This document shows, one piece after another, positions 47,290-57,856 of a DNA stretch of 64,000 nucleotides. Source of the DNA: Sclerodactyla briareus. Its lineage: Eukaryota; Echinodermata; Holothuroidea; Dendrochirotida; Sclerodactylidae. Under the pieces are notes generated by a model that was not told the origin of the DNA, searched no databases, and saw only the letters and a program-made list of their open reading frames with translations. The DNA lies in contig JAODTK010005771.1 in assembly GCA_026419785.1 (NCBI GenBank), positions 434,001 through 498,000 on the forward strand, written 5' to 3'. Position 1 is the first letter of the stretch. Each line of letters begins with the position of its first letter. Made by a program: the position numbers and the translations under genes.

Positions 47290-47870
47290 GGAAAATGAGC
47301 CTTGGTATATAATAACGATAAAGCCAGGAGCTAATATATAACTATTTGAGGCATCAATCATTTTTCCAAGGGAATGGTGATTATTGTCCACTATAAAGAC
47401 TGTGTCATCGGCGTATGCGAATTTTTTAGATCATGACCCGAAATATGAATCCTTAAATGAATTTTCATAGATAACCCTTCTGGATAGCATCAACACCTGA
47501 AATGAACAATTTGGGCTGAGAACATTCTTCGTGTAGGGGAACAAAGCCCCGTGAATTATTAACACACACACACGCAGCACACACACACGCTCGCTCACAC
47601 ACACACATACACACACCCACACACGCACGCACACACACACAGTTGCTCCCATTCTACAAAACAGTACTAATCCAACGACGACTCGCGAACCATAGTTAAA
47701 GTAGCGAATAGTATCATCCAGGAACGTCCTTCCCAACACATTTGAATGCTTTCTTCAAAACAATAAAAACAGGAACCCGGGAATATCCTATAGTTATATA
47801 TTCCTGAATCACGCGGATGTTTTCTTCGCCAATGAAACGATTACGGTATTGATATTGTGCATTAATCTAC
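47290..47870 (-). pseudogene. L1/Tx1-type LINE reverse transcriptase remnant
   Basis: On the minus strand, across breaks: NRFIGEENIRVIQEY and VPVFIVLKKAF (motif A region, 'fIDfeKAFD' with the first Asp lost), FLDDTIRYFNYGSRVVVG and LVLFCRMGATV, then a CA/TG microsatellite, then LFPYTKNVLSPNCSFQV, a IRRVIYEN-SFKGFIF-like part, and KFAYADDTVFIVDNN (YADD catalytic box near 47420). The order Q-x-GF-x-x-R-F-I-G-E-N-I, KAFD, 'Wi…' and YADDT is that of L1-clade and plant-like LINE RTs. The microsatellite replaces part of the 'RG-x-RQGCPLSP' region. No endonuclease or ORF1 was located. Confidence 0.6.
47561..47642 (+). repeat. (CA)n compound microsatellite
   Basis: About 80 bp of CA repeats with CG and TC interruptions ('acacacacacacgcagcacacacacacgctcgctcacac…'). 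It lies within the RT remnant described at 47290-47870. Confidence 0.9.
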
Positions 47871-49159
47871 AATGTACTACGTAATCTTCTAGAATAGACG
47901 TAAAAACTATCACTAACCAGGTATTTAACTGCTAGGCATGGAAAAAAAAAGAAGGGCTGGGCTACATTCCTTAGAGTCGTCCACAAGAAGAAAGGTTCCA
48001 TATCCCATGAACAAACAGGGAGCATAGTGAAAAACGGAGCTGGTAAAGGGAGACTAACGATATCTAAGAAATATAAAAATTACGGTTCTCACATAGAAAA
48101 AAAAACTATCGAGCTTCCAGGCGAAAATTTTTGTTATTAATTATATTCTTAATAACATTCGAACAGTACTGGTGTTTTTCTCCTCTGCTCCAACCCACCT
48201 TGCTTCATGTCTCTTACTTTCGGTCGATTATTGAGCCTTGAATAATGGATGGTTGCAGTCGAGGCGATACTGTAAAATGTCCCACTTAATAGAATATGCC
48301 GGACCGGGCTGACCATCTCCTTCTCTCTCATACTACTGAGTCCCAATCATGTACGAGTATTATTATAAGCTCTGGTCAAGAAGAAGAGAATGAAAGACAA
48401 ACTTCCAGTAACCACGACCCCGTGGCTCCTCGCCTATTTATTTCGCTTTTTTTTTTTATATATATCGCCCTTCTCCCGTAGACTAAAGGGCGTTACCATA
48501 AAATACATTATACATTGGCACAATTATAACAACAAGAATTATTGAAACACGAATATATACATATACATAAGGACATCTTCGGGTATTTGCAAAAGTAGTT
48601 GAATTAAAAAACAAAAATCATGAATTGCACAACGAAAAGAATTGCAGGCGAATGCACCAAAATAATTGATTCAGAACTGCATGGGGAAGAGATACTTTCA
48701 TAGACCTAATGTTGGACTTCACGAAGATGAAATGGAAGCTTAATGCATAGTCGTGGACCAATTGAGAAAGCGCCACAAACAAGGACACGCTTGGTGCGTG
48801 TCACAGCAAGCTTAAAACGATTCACTTGACGACCACAGCCTGCCAGGTTATTGTTGAACATTCAACACTGACACGAAGATACGATGGCGCTGTACCACTA
48901 CCACAATTGTAAACATGCAGTACGATCTTGTAGGTCTTGCTTATTGACAGCCTGCAATGCAACTCACACAAGAGGGGGGAAGTGCTTGCTTGTGCCACTG
49001 TCAGCGTTACAGATGAGACGAGCAGCATGGTTTTGGAGATGAGACGAGGAGCATGGTTTGCAGCCTTGTTTATAACAGAATTGCAGTAAGCCAATTGATC
49101 ATCACAGGTTTGTGGTTCATTAAACTCAGGCCTTACTTTCAAATCTCAAGAGATACAGT
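47871..49159. other. Non-genic stretch
   Basis: No gene is recognised. It has A/T-rich low-complexity segments near 48100 and 48450, and an imperfect local duplication 'gatgagacgag(c/g)agcatggtttt' at about 49013-49055. Confidence 0.35.
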
Positions 49160-49250
49160 CGGAGCCATCGAACGGAGGCCCGCCGCCAGGCCCAGGCTCA
49201 GTGGTAAGACTCAGCTTTCTAGAGAGCTTCGGCACACGACTCTGAGTCAT
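49160..49250 (+). mobile_element. Fragment of the 12.2-14.2 kb LINE family
   Basis: 'cgccgccaggcccaggctcagtggtaagactcagctttctagagagcttcggcacacgactctgag' aligns by eye with 12757-12829 ('gccgccaggcaatgcttagtggtaagactcggcttgctagggagcttcgatgcacggcactgag'). Translation RLSGKTQLSRELRHTTL matches MLSGKTRLARELRCTAL there. It is an isolated piece of the linker between endonuclease and RT. Confidence 0.65.
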
Positions 49251-49689
49251 GAAGTCATGAGTCATTCAGGCAGCTCAAAGTCCTTCGTTTCATTTTAAAT
49301 ACCCTAATGTCTTTCATCACATTGCTCTTCATGTTTATGTTGGCGACACCCAGGTATGCATAATCTTCACAAATGTATATCGTAAAGTGTGAACAGTTAA
49401 TGAAACAAGATGGATGGAACTACCCCCTCACCACTGATAATTTTTTTTTTCCTCTTTTTTGCTTGCATAATAACCATACCGGAGTCATTACAAAACTTTT
49501 CTGAAAAATACATTTTCTGGATAAAATGATCTCTTGATTTTGCCAGGAGCACATTATCGTCCATGGGCAGAAGACAATGTAGCTACCACGAGAACCGACA
49601 ATTACCTAATGATGATCAATCCTCCAGATACATTAAGCAATGTACAGCAAGGTGAGCAACCAAGAGCCAGTTGGAAGATAATAGTCGTA

Positions 49690-49905
49690 GACTGTAGATG
49701 TCACAACCTCTGCCTGCCCAACACCATCCTTGCATTGCCGTATATGGCTGCGAATGCCAGACCATAGTTGCACCACAGCAATGTTCCGTAGGTCAGAACG
49801 AAGCTTTTCGCTGGTACTCCGCCACACGCTTTGCCAAAACCGACATGGATTAGTTTGGGAGCTCCCTCATACGGGACCATGCATAATCCAGCAGCAAAGT
49901 AAGCC
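49690..49905 (-). other. Candidate coding exon, membrane-protein-like
   Basis: One minus frame is open for about 70 codons and reads like real protein: GLRWAYFAAGLCMVPYEGAP, then KLIHVGFGKACGGVPAK, then SFVLTYGTLLWCNYGLAF followed by AAIYGNARMVLGRQRL. It is Gly-rich with at least two hydrophobic segments. A second frame may continue it (TSTVYDYYLPTGSWLLTL). I do not recognise the family. Possible splice ends are weak (an AG near 49903 and a GTTGTG near 49692), and no partner exon was found. Confidence 0.25.
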
Positions 49906-51099
49906 CAACGCAGCCCCGGCCCTTTTAAGCATCAACCTATTCACGGCTCCACAGATTCATAGATTGAGCCACCAGGTCAATACCTGACAACATTGGTAAA
50001 TGTTTTTTCGATGTTAGTCAATAAACCAATAATAAAATTAACAAATTGACGACTAAAAGGAACATTGGTAAAATTATAGCTGGGTGAAATGTGTATACCA
50101 TTGCTCTTTATGATATGCTTGCTTGATAAAGAGTGGAGACCTGTAAGGGTCCCGAAAGAGTCCATATCTTCGATACTCCATCCCTACCTGATAACATTCA
50201 CCGGGACACGGGACAGAGTGAAAACTTGTCAAAGGTACACGTAGACGCGAATCCGTATCCTCTGGTTTACGGACTCAACGCCTGAACCAAGTAGATCACC
50301 ATGCTCAACAATTGATGGAGCACATTAACAATTGGACATTCGCCAAGGGTTTGAACAGGTCACATGGGTGAGTAGTTTGCCATGTAATTGGTGATTGGAT
50401 TGAGCAGCTTCCGTGGTTGCTTCCTTCTTCATTTTAGAGAGCCTCACGATGTTACTAGATCCATAGATCCGTTGAACACAGGAATGAAGCATTTTCACAG
50501 GGAGTTACGAATCATTTTGAAAATGTCCTATATAGTGGTAGTTATTTTCCAAAGTCTCAAATGACGCGTGAAGATCCCTTGCTAGACGCTTTTGGCCCTT
50601 CCTGCATTAACGCTTTTTCAGTCACCTTCCAATCCCCCCCATGGCGTCCCCAGTAATACTTAGCGGAATGGTATGATCGGTTGTGCTCCGTGTGTGTGAT
50701 TACGGTTCGACCTGTCGAAGAATATCCGTCAAAGTGTTCCGCTCTCATACAGAAGTACGGGAAGCATGTTGTCACCAACGGGTGGCCTCCGCTTTTGGCT
50801 TCAATTTGATAGTGGACGCACAATGAATCCTTTATGCAGGCACTGATTTTTTTTTTTTTATTATGAACACTTCAAAAAGACTGGACTGTGACGAGGATTC
50901 GTGTGTGTATGTTTAAACGGCAAGAGCTTGTGACAGTGAGTATAGTTGGCAATTGTTGTTGATGAACTGTATTGTAGTATTGGGCTAGGTCCAACAGAAA
51001 ATTCGCTTTTCCGCAATGTTGGCCAAAAGTGATATCCACATGGTTTCACGCAAACAGTGAAGCCACCTGGTGACGCGCAGCCTGAATACACAAGTAAGT
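49906..51099. other. Non-genic stretch
   Basis: No coding region, RNA or repeat is recognised; short open frames on both strands only. Confidence 0.4.
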
Positions 51100-51455
51100 G
51101 GGGGCCTATATCGCCTGCCTACACCGCTAATGGAATCCCATTTGCAATCAACATCCACCGGGTCGGTGTGCACTCGTCGCCGAGCGCAGACGTGCCTCTC
51201 TGCTCTGCTCTCTCTTCCTCCGGGTTCCGTTACAGTCCCAACTTATTTTTTCCTGGCCACAATCCAACTCTGCTTCCAACATTACTTGCCAGTCTTTCAT
51301 GCCCGCATTTCACACTTGTGGTGATTCGAATTCCTTTGGGGTTTTTGCGAGGGGTGGTGAGTACGTTCCATACTGAGTTTTTTTTTGGTTAGGTTATACC
51401 ACTCTGTTGCCTAACACAGTGATTCTTGGGTTGTGTGTGTTGCCACCGCACCAGC

Positions 51456-51593
51456 ATGGGTACAGCTAGGCTTACTCGCTTGGGATTCCTTGCGCCCTGT
51501 ATACTTTTATACTTCCTAACTAGAATCGACAGTGCTGGGATTGACAGTGACTTGCCTCTCAACCATACAAAATCGTACCCCAATTGTAATTAA
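51456..51593 (+). CDS. 45-residue ORF with signal-peptide-like start, in LINE leader
   Basis: ATG at 51456, stop TAA at 51591-51593. It reads MGTARLTRLGFLAPCILLYF and continues LTRIDSAGIDSDLPLNH. It has a short basic N-region, a hydrophobic core of about 12 residues and a small-residue site (IDSAG), the layout of a signal peptide, followed by 20 polar residues. It lies 140 bp upstream of the PHD ORF on the same strand, in another frame. Either it is an upstream ORF of the LINE or chance. No homolog is known to me. Confidence 0.25.
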   Translation: MGTARLTRLGFLAPCILLYFLTRIDSAGIDSDLPLNHTKSYPNCN

Positions 51594-51733
51594 GGTTTAG
51601 GTCTTGGCCTCAATCATTAATTCTTCTGACCACAGGAGCATCACTGCTCTCTTTGTGTGGACTCATAGTTCTGCAAGATGGACAAAGCCACTGTTATTTA
51701 ACAGTCTGAATAAGTGTTCATGTTTCTCTGCTG

Positions 51734-52117
51734 ATGATGAACTTACTTTTAATCCAAGCTGGCGACACGGAACCTAATCCAGGTCCGGATATGCAAGTAT
51801 GGCCATGTGGGTGGTGCGGGGAGAATTGTAGCTGGGAACACAAGTGTGTTGACTGTGACAACTGCAAGCAATATTACCATCTAAATTGCACTGATATGAG
51901 TGAAACTTCGTATGACGACCACGGCCAGCTTAACGAAAGTTTTGCGTGGGTTTGTCACGTTTGTGATGCCCACAATCTCACCCCATGGTTTTCCAACCAA
52001 TCCATTGAGCTCTCAAATTCCTTTAGTGGTCTTGGTCTTGGTGAACTTGATCCTGACATTGCAAATTTTGATACTAGTATCCCTGACAATTTGCCTAGTC
52101 CCATTGCTTCCTCCTAG
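51734..52117 (+). CDS. LINE ORF1: 2A-like motif plus PHD finger
   Basis: A 127-residue frame starting MMNLLLIQAGDTEPNPGPD; an in-frame stop lies upstream at about 51703. Residues 10-18 (51761-51787) are GDTEPNPGP, a close match to the 2A consensus D-V/I-E-x-N-P-G-P, which makes the ribosome skip a peptide bond before the final proline. Residues about 22-77 form a C4HC3 PHD finger: CGWC, CDNC, HLNC, CHVC with normal spacings. The C-terminus is acidic and Ser-rich. Known APE-type LINEs of sea urchin and amphioxus carry such N-terminal 2A motifs. Valine/isoleucine of the consensus is threonine here, so activity needs testing. This is the least damaged part of the element. Confidence 0.7.
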   Translation: MMNLLLIQAGDTEPNPGPDMQVWPCGWCGENCSWEHKCVDCDNCKQYYHLNCTDMSETSYDDHGQLNESFAWVCHVCDAHNLTPWFSNQSIELSNSFSGLGLGELDPDIANFDTSIPDNLPSPIASS

Positions 52118-52129
52118 AGAGATGTGTTA

Positions 52130-52960
52130 GAATTGCGAACCTTTGTTGCTCTAGTAATAGTCAAAGGTCTGATAGGTACCGTTTATGTGCAAAAACAAGG
52201 TAAGACATACGAGACATTAGCCCTTGTTGTTAACTTCAATAGTCTCGTCTCTGCTAACAAAAGATCTAAGCTTGCTGCCTTGATTGACAATATTACCCCT
52301 GATCATTTCTGGATGTGAGACAAAAGTTGATGACACACATGTCTGGACGGTGAATTTTTCCCTCCAAATTATAGAATCTTCAGAAAAGACCGTACTCGTG
52401 GTGGTAGAGTTGAGTCTCATAGCGTGTCGCTCCGACACAATTCTAGCTACTGAAATTAGTGATGATACTAACTGCGAAATCAAGTGGATTCACATCTCCA
52501 CTACTCACAATAAATCCCTCGTTTTTGGTGTCTTTTACGGACCCCCAAATTCCCCGACTTCTACTATGGACACTCTCCGTCAGAGTATAACCGAAATGCG
52601 TGGCAAACACTCTGTAGCTACCCCTATCTATTTGTGTGGGGATTTCAACCTCATAGACATTGATTGGGAAACCTTCCAAACAAGCCTAAGAAGTTGATTG
52701 AAATGGGATCAGATTTCTCTCTCGACCAAATGGTTTCTACCCCCAATCGTGGTTCGTCTATTCTCGACCTGGTCGCTACCAACAAACCGGACACAGTTAC
52801 AAATCTCAGAACTATCCCTGGTTTGAGCACAATAAATGATCACGACATTATTGTAGCTGACATCCTGTGTACTATTCCAGTAAACAGGAAAAGCCCTAGG
52901 ATAATCCACCTATGGAAAAGGGGCGACATTACTGGTCTGCAGGTAGCTACTCCAACTTAG
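52130..52960 (+). pseudogene. APE endonuclease of the 51-55 kb LINE, broken
   Basis: Blocks: LALVVNFNSLVSANKRSK and AALIDNITPD, then after a break GCETKVDDTH (the 'tETWL' region), LVFGVFYGPPNSPTS, and IYLCGDFNLIDIDWETF (GDFN at 52638-52649). Then FSLDQMVSTPNRGSSILDLV, and INDHDIIVADI as the SDH box. These are the N-rich start, catalytic E, GDFN and SDH signatures of APE-type LINE endonucleases. At 52380-52420 a different frame gives IFRKDRTRGG, so two compensating breaks lie inside. It would nick the genomic target for priming. Confidence 0.7.
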
Positions 52961-53289
52961 CTACTGCTATGCTGCATTCCAGTGCTAGGACTATCCATGA
53001 TAACTTCCTTGCAATTAAGTCGTTTCTTCTAGAGAGCCAAAATAAATTTATTCCCACCAAACAACTGATCTCGGGTAAATACAGCTATCCTGGATCACCC
53101 CGTTTCTTAAGAAAATTGCAAGGAGCAACGTCTTTACCGATCTATCCTTGAAGAGGACACAACAGACCCAGAAATCATCAGTATTATAATACGCGACTCT
53201 AACTTGTTGACAAACTCATCCAGGAATCTCACCGGAACTACAAAAAATAACTTATTGATGAGCAAGCAACTGATACTGAAAACAAGAAA

Positions 53290-55039
53290 AATTTATTCAA
53301 GGTTGTAAGAAGCCAAAGAAAAAGATCAACAATGGATCCCCCCGTGAAGCATCAAGGAAGAACCATCACTGATGCCAAAGGTAAAGCAAATTTGTTAAAT
53401 TACTATTTTACATCTGTCTTCACTCTCAGTGACCATAAGAATATTCAACAAAGGCTTCCCCATTCCCCACTATGCCACAATATTGTTTTCACGGCCAATG
53501 ATGTTCTTGAACTGTTGTCCAAACTTGAAACAAAAAAGCAACTGGCCCGGATGGAATCCCTTCAGTGCTATTATAAAAACTGTAGCCACTGGAATCATTC
53601 CAGTTATGGTGTCATTCTTCCAACAATCACTTGACACAGGTCCCTGACGAGTTGAAAAAAAAACAAAAACAAATGTCACTCCTATCCAAAGAAAGGTCCC
53701 AGGTCTGATGCTAAAAAATACCGTCCAATCTCTCTGACAAGTGTTCTAAGTAAATGTCTTGAGCACATTGTGGTAAGCAATTTTATTAATCATCTTGATT
53801 CAAATGACATTCTCAACCCCTAATCAACATGGGTGTCGCGTAAGCAAAGATCGACTGTTACGCGCAGCTTCTACTCACTTGTAACGACTTCGCGACCTCT
53901 TTTGACAATCGCTCTCAGGTCGATGGCATTTTGCTTGATTTCTCCAAAGCCTTCGACAAGGTGTCACACAAACCACAAGTTGAGCTTCTATGGCTTAAGA
54001 AGCAATCATCTAAACTGGGTCAAATCCTATCTCCAAAATCGTACCCAGTTGTACCCTTATCGATGGGCAAACTTCTTCCCCAAAAATCGGTACTCTGGGT
54101 CCCTCAAGGGCGGTCCTTGGCCCCTTGTCCGTCTTGTGCTATATAAATGATCTCCCCGAAGTAGTCTCTTCACAAATTAGGTTGTTCGCTGATGATGCCT
54201 TGCGTATCGGCAAATTGATTCCACCAATGATCAAATTCTCTTGCAATCGGATCTTGATGCTTAGCCAAATGTCTGTGACTGGTGTATGAATTTAATCCAA
54301 ATACGTGCTTTGTTATCATTACAATTATAAAACTAACAACTGAACTTTAACTAAACTTTACACTAAAAACCTTATATATTTTCTTATAATATGTTAGGAC
54401 ATAATCTTGAGTTGTGAAGAAATATTCCAGTTACCTTGGTGTAACTGGAAGATTGGATTCTAAGCTGTCGTGGTCTCCATATAAGTAACACGCAGCAAAG
54501 GCTACTAATTTGTAAACTGCCCTCTCCAAATTGAGGAAAAGGCATCAATCCTTATTTAGGTCCGGTTCAGTTGGAATATGCCTCCAAATGGTCTCCACAA
54601 ACTTATTAATGGCCAAAAGAAACTCGAGAATATCCATCTCGGGCTGGCAGCAGTTTCTCACGGGCGTCCCAAGCGCTCTGAAGTCTTACTGACAGTATGT
54701 CAACTTTGGGTTGGCCCTCGTGAAGGTAGACGTAATATTACTGATTTCCATACTTGTCATAAAATTCATCCATGACAAACTTGTATTTCCTTCTCAAAAC
54801 ATTTGTTCCACACACTAGTAATACTAGAAATAACAATCAGTCGTTCAAAAAATAATTACCTAAAATGTTGGTGCTCTGGAAACTCGTACTTCCCGAGAAC
54901 CGTTCCCAGGCGGAACAAGCTCCTCCCAGACATAGCCCAATTGGATAATGGAAACACTTCAAGAGGGCCAATTCAAACTGGTGCCGGCATCAGTAGGGTT
55001 CTCTGCCAACCGGCGAACCCTCCATTCGAAGGCTGTTGA
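53290..55039 (+). pseudogene. Reverse transcriptase of the 51-55 kb LINE, broken
   Basis: Blocks across several frames: ITDAKGKANLLNYYFTSVFT, NDVLELLSKLETKK, QSRKQRSTVT-like (53840), ILLDFSKAFDKVSHKP-type sequence (MLDFSKAFDKVSHKPQVELL, 53931 on; motif A), NHLNWVKSYLQNRTQ, LWVPQGRSLAPC (motif B), LYINDLPEVVSSQIRLF followed by ADDALRIG (FADD at 54185-54196), YLGVTGRLDSKLSWSP, and RSEVLLTVCQLWVGPREGRR. The tail reads NTRNNNQSFKK, then NSYFPRTVPRRNKLLPDIAQ. This is a complete CR1/L2-type RT in order, with both catalytic aspartates kept but at least six frame breaks. Confidence 0.75.
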
Positions 55040-55045
55040 GGGCGG

Positions 55046-55777
55046 CATTGGAGTTAATTGAACAAGAACCCACCCGAATTTCCCATTTTGGAATAGCCAG
55101 CTGCTGGGTTTAACTATGATGGCAAGAAAGGTAACAGTGTTTGCGAGCCACTAGCCAAATTGGTAACTGAAATGGTTACTGTCAGGTAACTGTCACCTTT
55201 GAAATTCAAGGTAAAAGGTTGATCAATAATACAGCCACACGAATATGGACTGCTTGATCTTGGACCAAACTAGACCGAAGAACGTCAAAATGGATAAACA
55301 TTAGAGCCATTGTGGCGTTGACAACGGTTTCGATGGCTGCTTGTTAATATAGGGAAAGAACATTGATGAAGAGAACATGATGCGTAAGTTGACAGATACC
55401 CTTGTATTAACAGCCTCTAAAAACGCTAATGAAGCTCTAATTCTGCTAAACACCGCTCGCCGTGACTTTATGAAACCGGAGTAACAGCTGGATAATGGGA
55501 GCTATCTGCGATAACGTGGACACAGACTCCACTTACTTGTTTGATGAGAATCTTTCGCAGGAAGTACGGGACATTACTTTCCAGGGCGTCGCCATGGGGC
55601 GTACAACGTACCAAGATTAGTCTAAGAGAACACAGAACCTTAACAGGTGAGGTGAGTTTCAGAACTCAGATCGAGTGTAGTAGTAGTAAAAGTCTTGCGA
55701 CTGACAGGCTAATACACGTTTTGTCAAATTGGCAAAACATTTCTACGGATAAGACCATTTTGCAGTGCATCTCAGAA
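55046..55777. other. Non-genic stretch
   Basis: It lies between the LINE end and dispersed repeat copy B. Nothing is recognised. Confidence 0.35.
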
Positions 55778-56602
55778 TCATGGGCATCAACAGGTGGGGA
55801 ACGGGGGGGACATTTCCCCCCCCCCTCCACTCTCAAGAGTGGGGGGATATCATATCGTTTGTCCCCCCCCCCACTTTTCCGGACCGTGATAAAAAATAAT
55901 ATGCACATGCCCGAATTGTATCACTCTTAACTGATTCAATTTTGTCTAACCAAACAATAATCGCGTTGGAAATTGTCTTAAGTCCACTAATTCCGAATGC
56001 TACCCCAGGTCAAGATCTGGATCAAGACCCCCCCCCCCCCCCATTTTTCTGACATGAAATTCGTGGAAAATTTGGGAAGGAAAAAGGCAAGGTTTTTTTT
56101 TTTTGCGCAGACTTTTTCGATAAAAATGCCCGGAAAACGTGCCAATTTTTCTTCGCGCGCCTTCGCGCGCGCCAGTGGTTTCCAGTGACTGACCTGTAAA
56201 ATTTGGGTACAAATTTTCTGCTCCCAAATTGGAGTTGTCCCGTACGCCTATGGCTTTTCCCTTCGATCCCACCAGAGACCGTTCGGTATAGTATAGACCC
56301 ATGGATCCCACCGCACAAAAGCCGAGTAGGAAAGGTAATAAAAAAAATTCCATGTGTGATACTCGGTGTGAATCAGCTTAGTATGCACAAGGACACCTTT
56401 TTTGTCTGTTTTCCGAATCACACAGTAGATGGGTGCTATTGAGCCTGGCAAGTGTCGTTTCCGTCGATCTGAAGTGTATGAAAATCTGTGAAATTTTTGG
56501 TACGCTCCGCGCCAACCGTTGGTGGCGCTCCGCTTAGATGGTCATTTGCGTACTATATGTCCCCCCCCCCCCCCACTTTTCGGAACGCTCCGACGCCCCT
56601 GC
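55778..56602 (-). mobile_element. Dispersed repeat, copy B (inverted relative to copy A)
   Basis: Reverse complement of the 18841-19832 repeat with the same two ends: 'gcaggggcgtcggagcg' at 56602 and 'tgttgatgcccatgat' at 55778. Shared inner landmarks occur at 56403-56441 ('caatagcacccatcta') and 56195-56290 ('ccgaacggtctctggtgggatcgaagggaaaagcca…ggcgtacgggac'), with C runs at 55819, 55863 and 56030. It is shorter than copy A (825 against 992 bp) through internal loss. The long open frame of copy A is broken here. Confidence 0.75.
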
Positions 56603-56609
56603 TTCAGAT

Positions 56610-56823
56610 ACTCGTCGAAACAGACGTCGGATCTATTTTCGTCCCTCTCAAACCAAAGCTGAAGATATTCATTTTATGTGATATTGGCGAATTACTGCAG
56701 AAAGGGGTCATTGAGGAGACCTCCATAATCAAGGAGTGTTCATCTCATCTATGTTTTTCCTGGCCAGAACCAGACGGCCATGCCCGTATGATCTACATTA
56801 AGAGAGTTCGATACGAGCACTAG
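56610..56823 (+). pseudogene. DIRS/Ty3-like reverse transcriptase N-terminal fragment
   Basis: The open frame just past repeat copy B reads IFVPLKPKLKIF, then DIGELLQKGVIEETSIIKE, then CSSHLCFSWPEPDG followed by HARMIYIKR. This has the shape of the first RT block of DIRS/Ty3-type elements: 'ei.eLL.KGvIe…S…f.sn.f.v.KkDG..R.vi.lk.lN'. Catalytic blocks do not follow. Repeat copy B abuts it directly, so the upstream part may have been interrupted by that insertion. Confidence 0.4.
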
Positions 56824-57750
56824 CGGATTAATGGCGGGACAACAGGGGCACGTGCCCCGCGGGCCTTACATTTCGGGAGAAACGAAACTGTTATAAATAG
56901 TGAGCCACGCAAATGTTTCGCATTTATTATTAATGCATTGGTGTAACGTTGAGCGACGCATTTGCTAAAGCCAGTTCGGAGTACTCTTGCGCATGCGTCA
57001 TTGTCCTCCGGTGCTGGCATTGGTGGCAAATTCTGTACTGCTCGGACAATCCGCCACAGTATTTCAATGGATAACTGAATCTTTGAGAAACTTCACATTA
57101 TTCCTCCCTTGTTGTTCAAACAATATAATTTCAATCGGGCTCCACTTAAAGAAAACGAGTTGTATATTAGTTCTAGCATCCACTGTATGCTAATTAAATA
57201 CGAAAACAAGAGAAATCCGCGAAATGTGATAATTGATCCACGTGTCATGTGTCATGCGCACACGCTCGAGATATACTACCGTAATATTTTGGTAACCTGG
57301 CGTAGATTGGAATAATCCTCTTTAACTGCTATTGTACGGCGCGCAAGAGCGATGTTGATTGACTGGCATCTCCGAATTTGGCAGTCTGGGGTGGTGATCA
57401 TTTCACTGTTTATTCTGAAGGTTCTCATAGTTTGTTAGTGACCTAATAGTTTCCTGGGAATAATTTGATAGATTCCTGTATTTATTTGATGGAATCAGCT
57501 TGAGTTCTAACAAAAGTTATTTGCATTTTTCGTATCGGAATAATTCGGCGAGCTCAGGAGCCACACAGTAAAAGCTATGGACGGGAACGGCACGTTGAGA
57601 AGTTGTCACAAATGGACAAATTCGCAATGCCCGTGCTGTAACTCCGAACTGGCTTATTCTATACCGTTTACTATGATCCTGAATTCCCGATGATTACCTA
57701 CTTCGCGCCCAAAGATTCAGGCCCGAAAACACACTATTCAATTATCTTTT
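56824..57750. other. Non-genic stretch
   Basis: No gene is recognised; open frames of under 70 codons only. Confidence 0.4.
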
Positions 57751-57769
57751 GGGGGGGGGGGGGGGGGGG
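57751..57769 (+). repeat. Poly-G tract, 19 bases
   Basis: Nineteen consecutive G about 90 bp upstream of the 22-bp palindromic satellite. Confidence 0.9.
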
Positions 57770-57856
57770 TGTTAGCAGTTCTACTTCCCTACCCTGCTAT
57801 TGTTTCCTGGTCCCCGTTATGGAAAGCCGTGCTGGACATTTCTCCCATATGTTATA

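Larger units (their letters stand above)
51100..55045 (+). mobile_element. CR1/L2-like non-LTR retrotransposon with a 2A-like motif and PHD finger
   Basis: Components in order on +: a C/T-rich leader (about 51100-51455), a 45-codon ORF with a hydrophobic start (51456-51593), a PHD-finger ORF that begins with a 2A-like motif (51734-52117), an APE endonuclease (about 52130-52960), an RT with FADD box (about 53290-54300) and an RT C-terminal tail ending near 55039. The order and spacing are those of CR1/L2-type LINEs. The 5' boundary is a guess. The 3' end shows no poly-A and no target-site duplication was found. ORF1 is intact; the polymerase part is broken by several indels. The element copies itself through an RNA intermediate in the nucleus. 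Confidence 0.75.
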
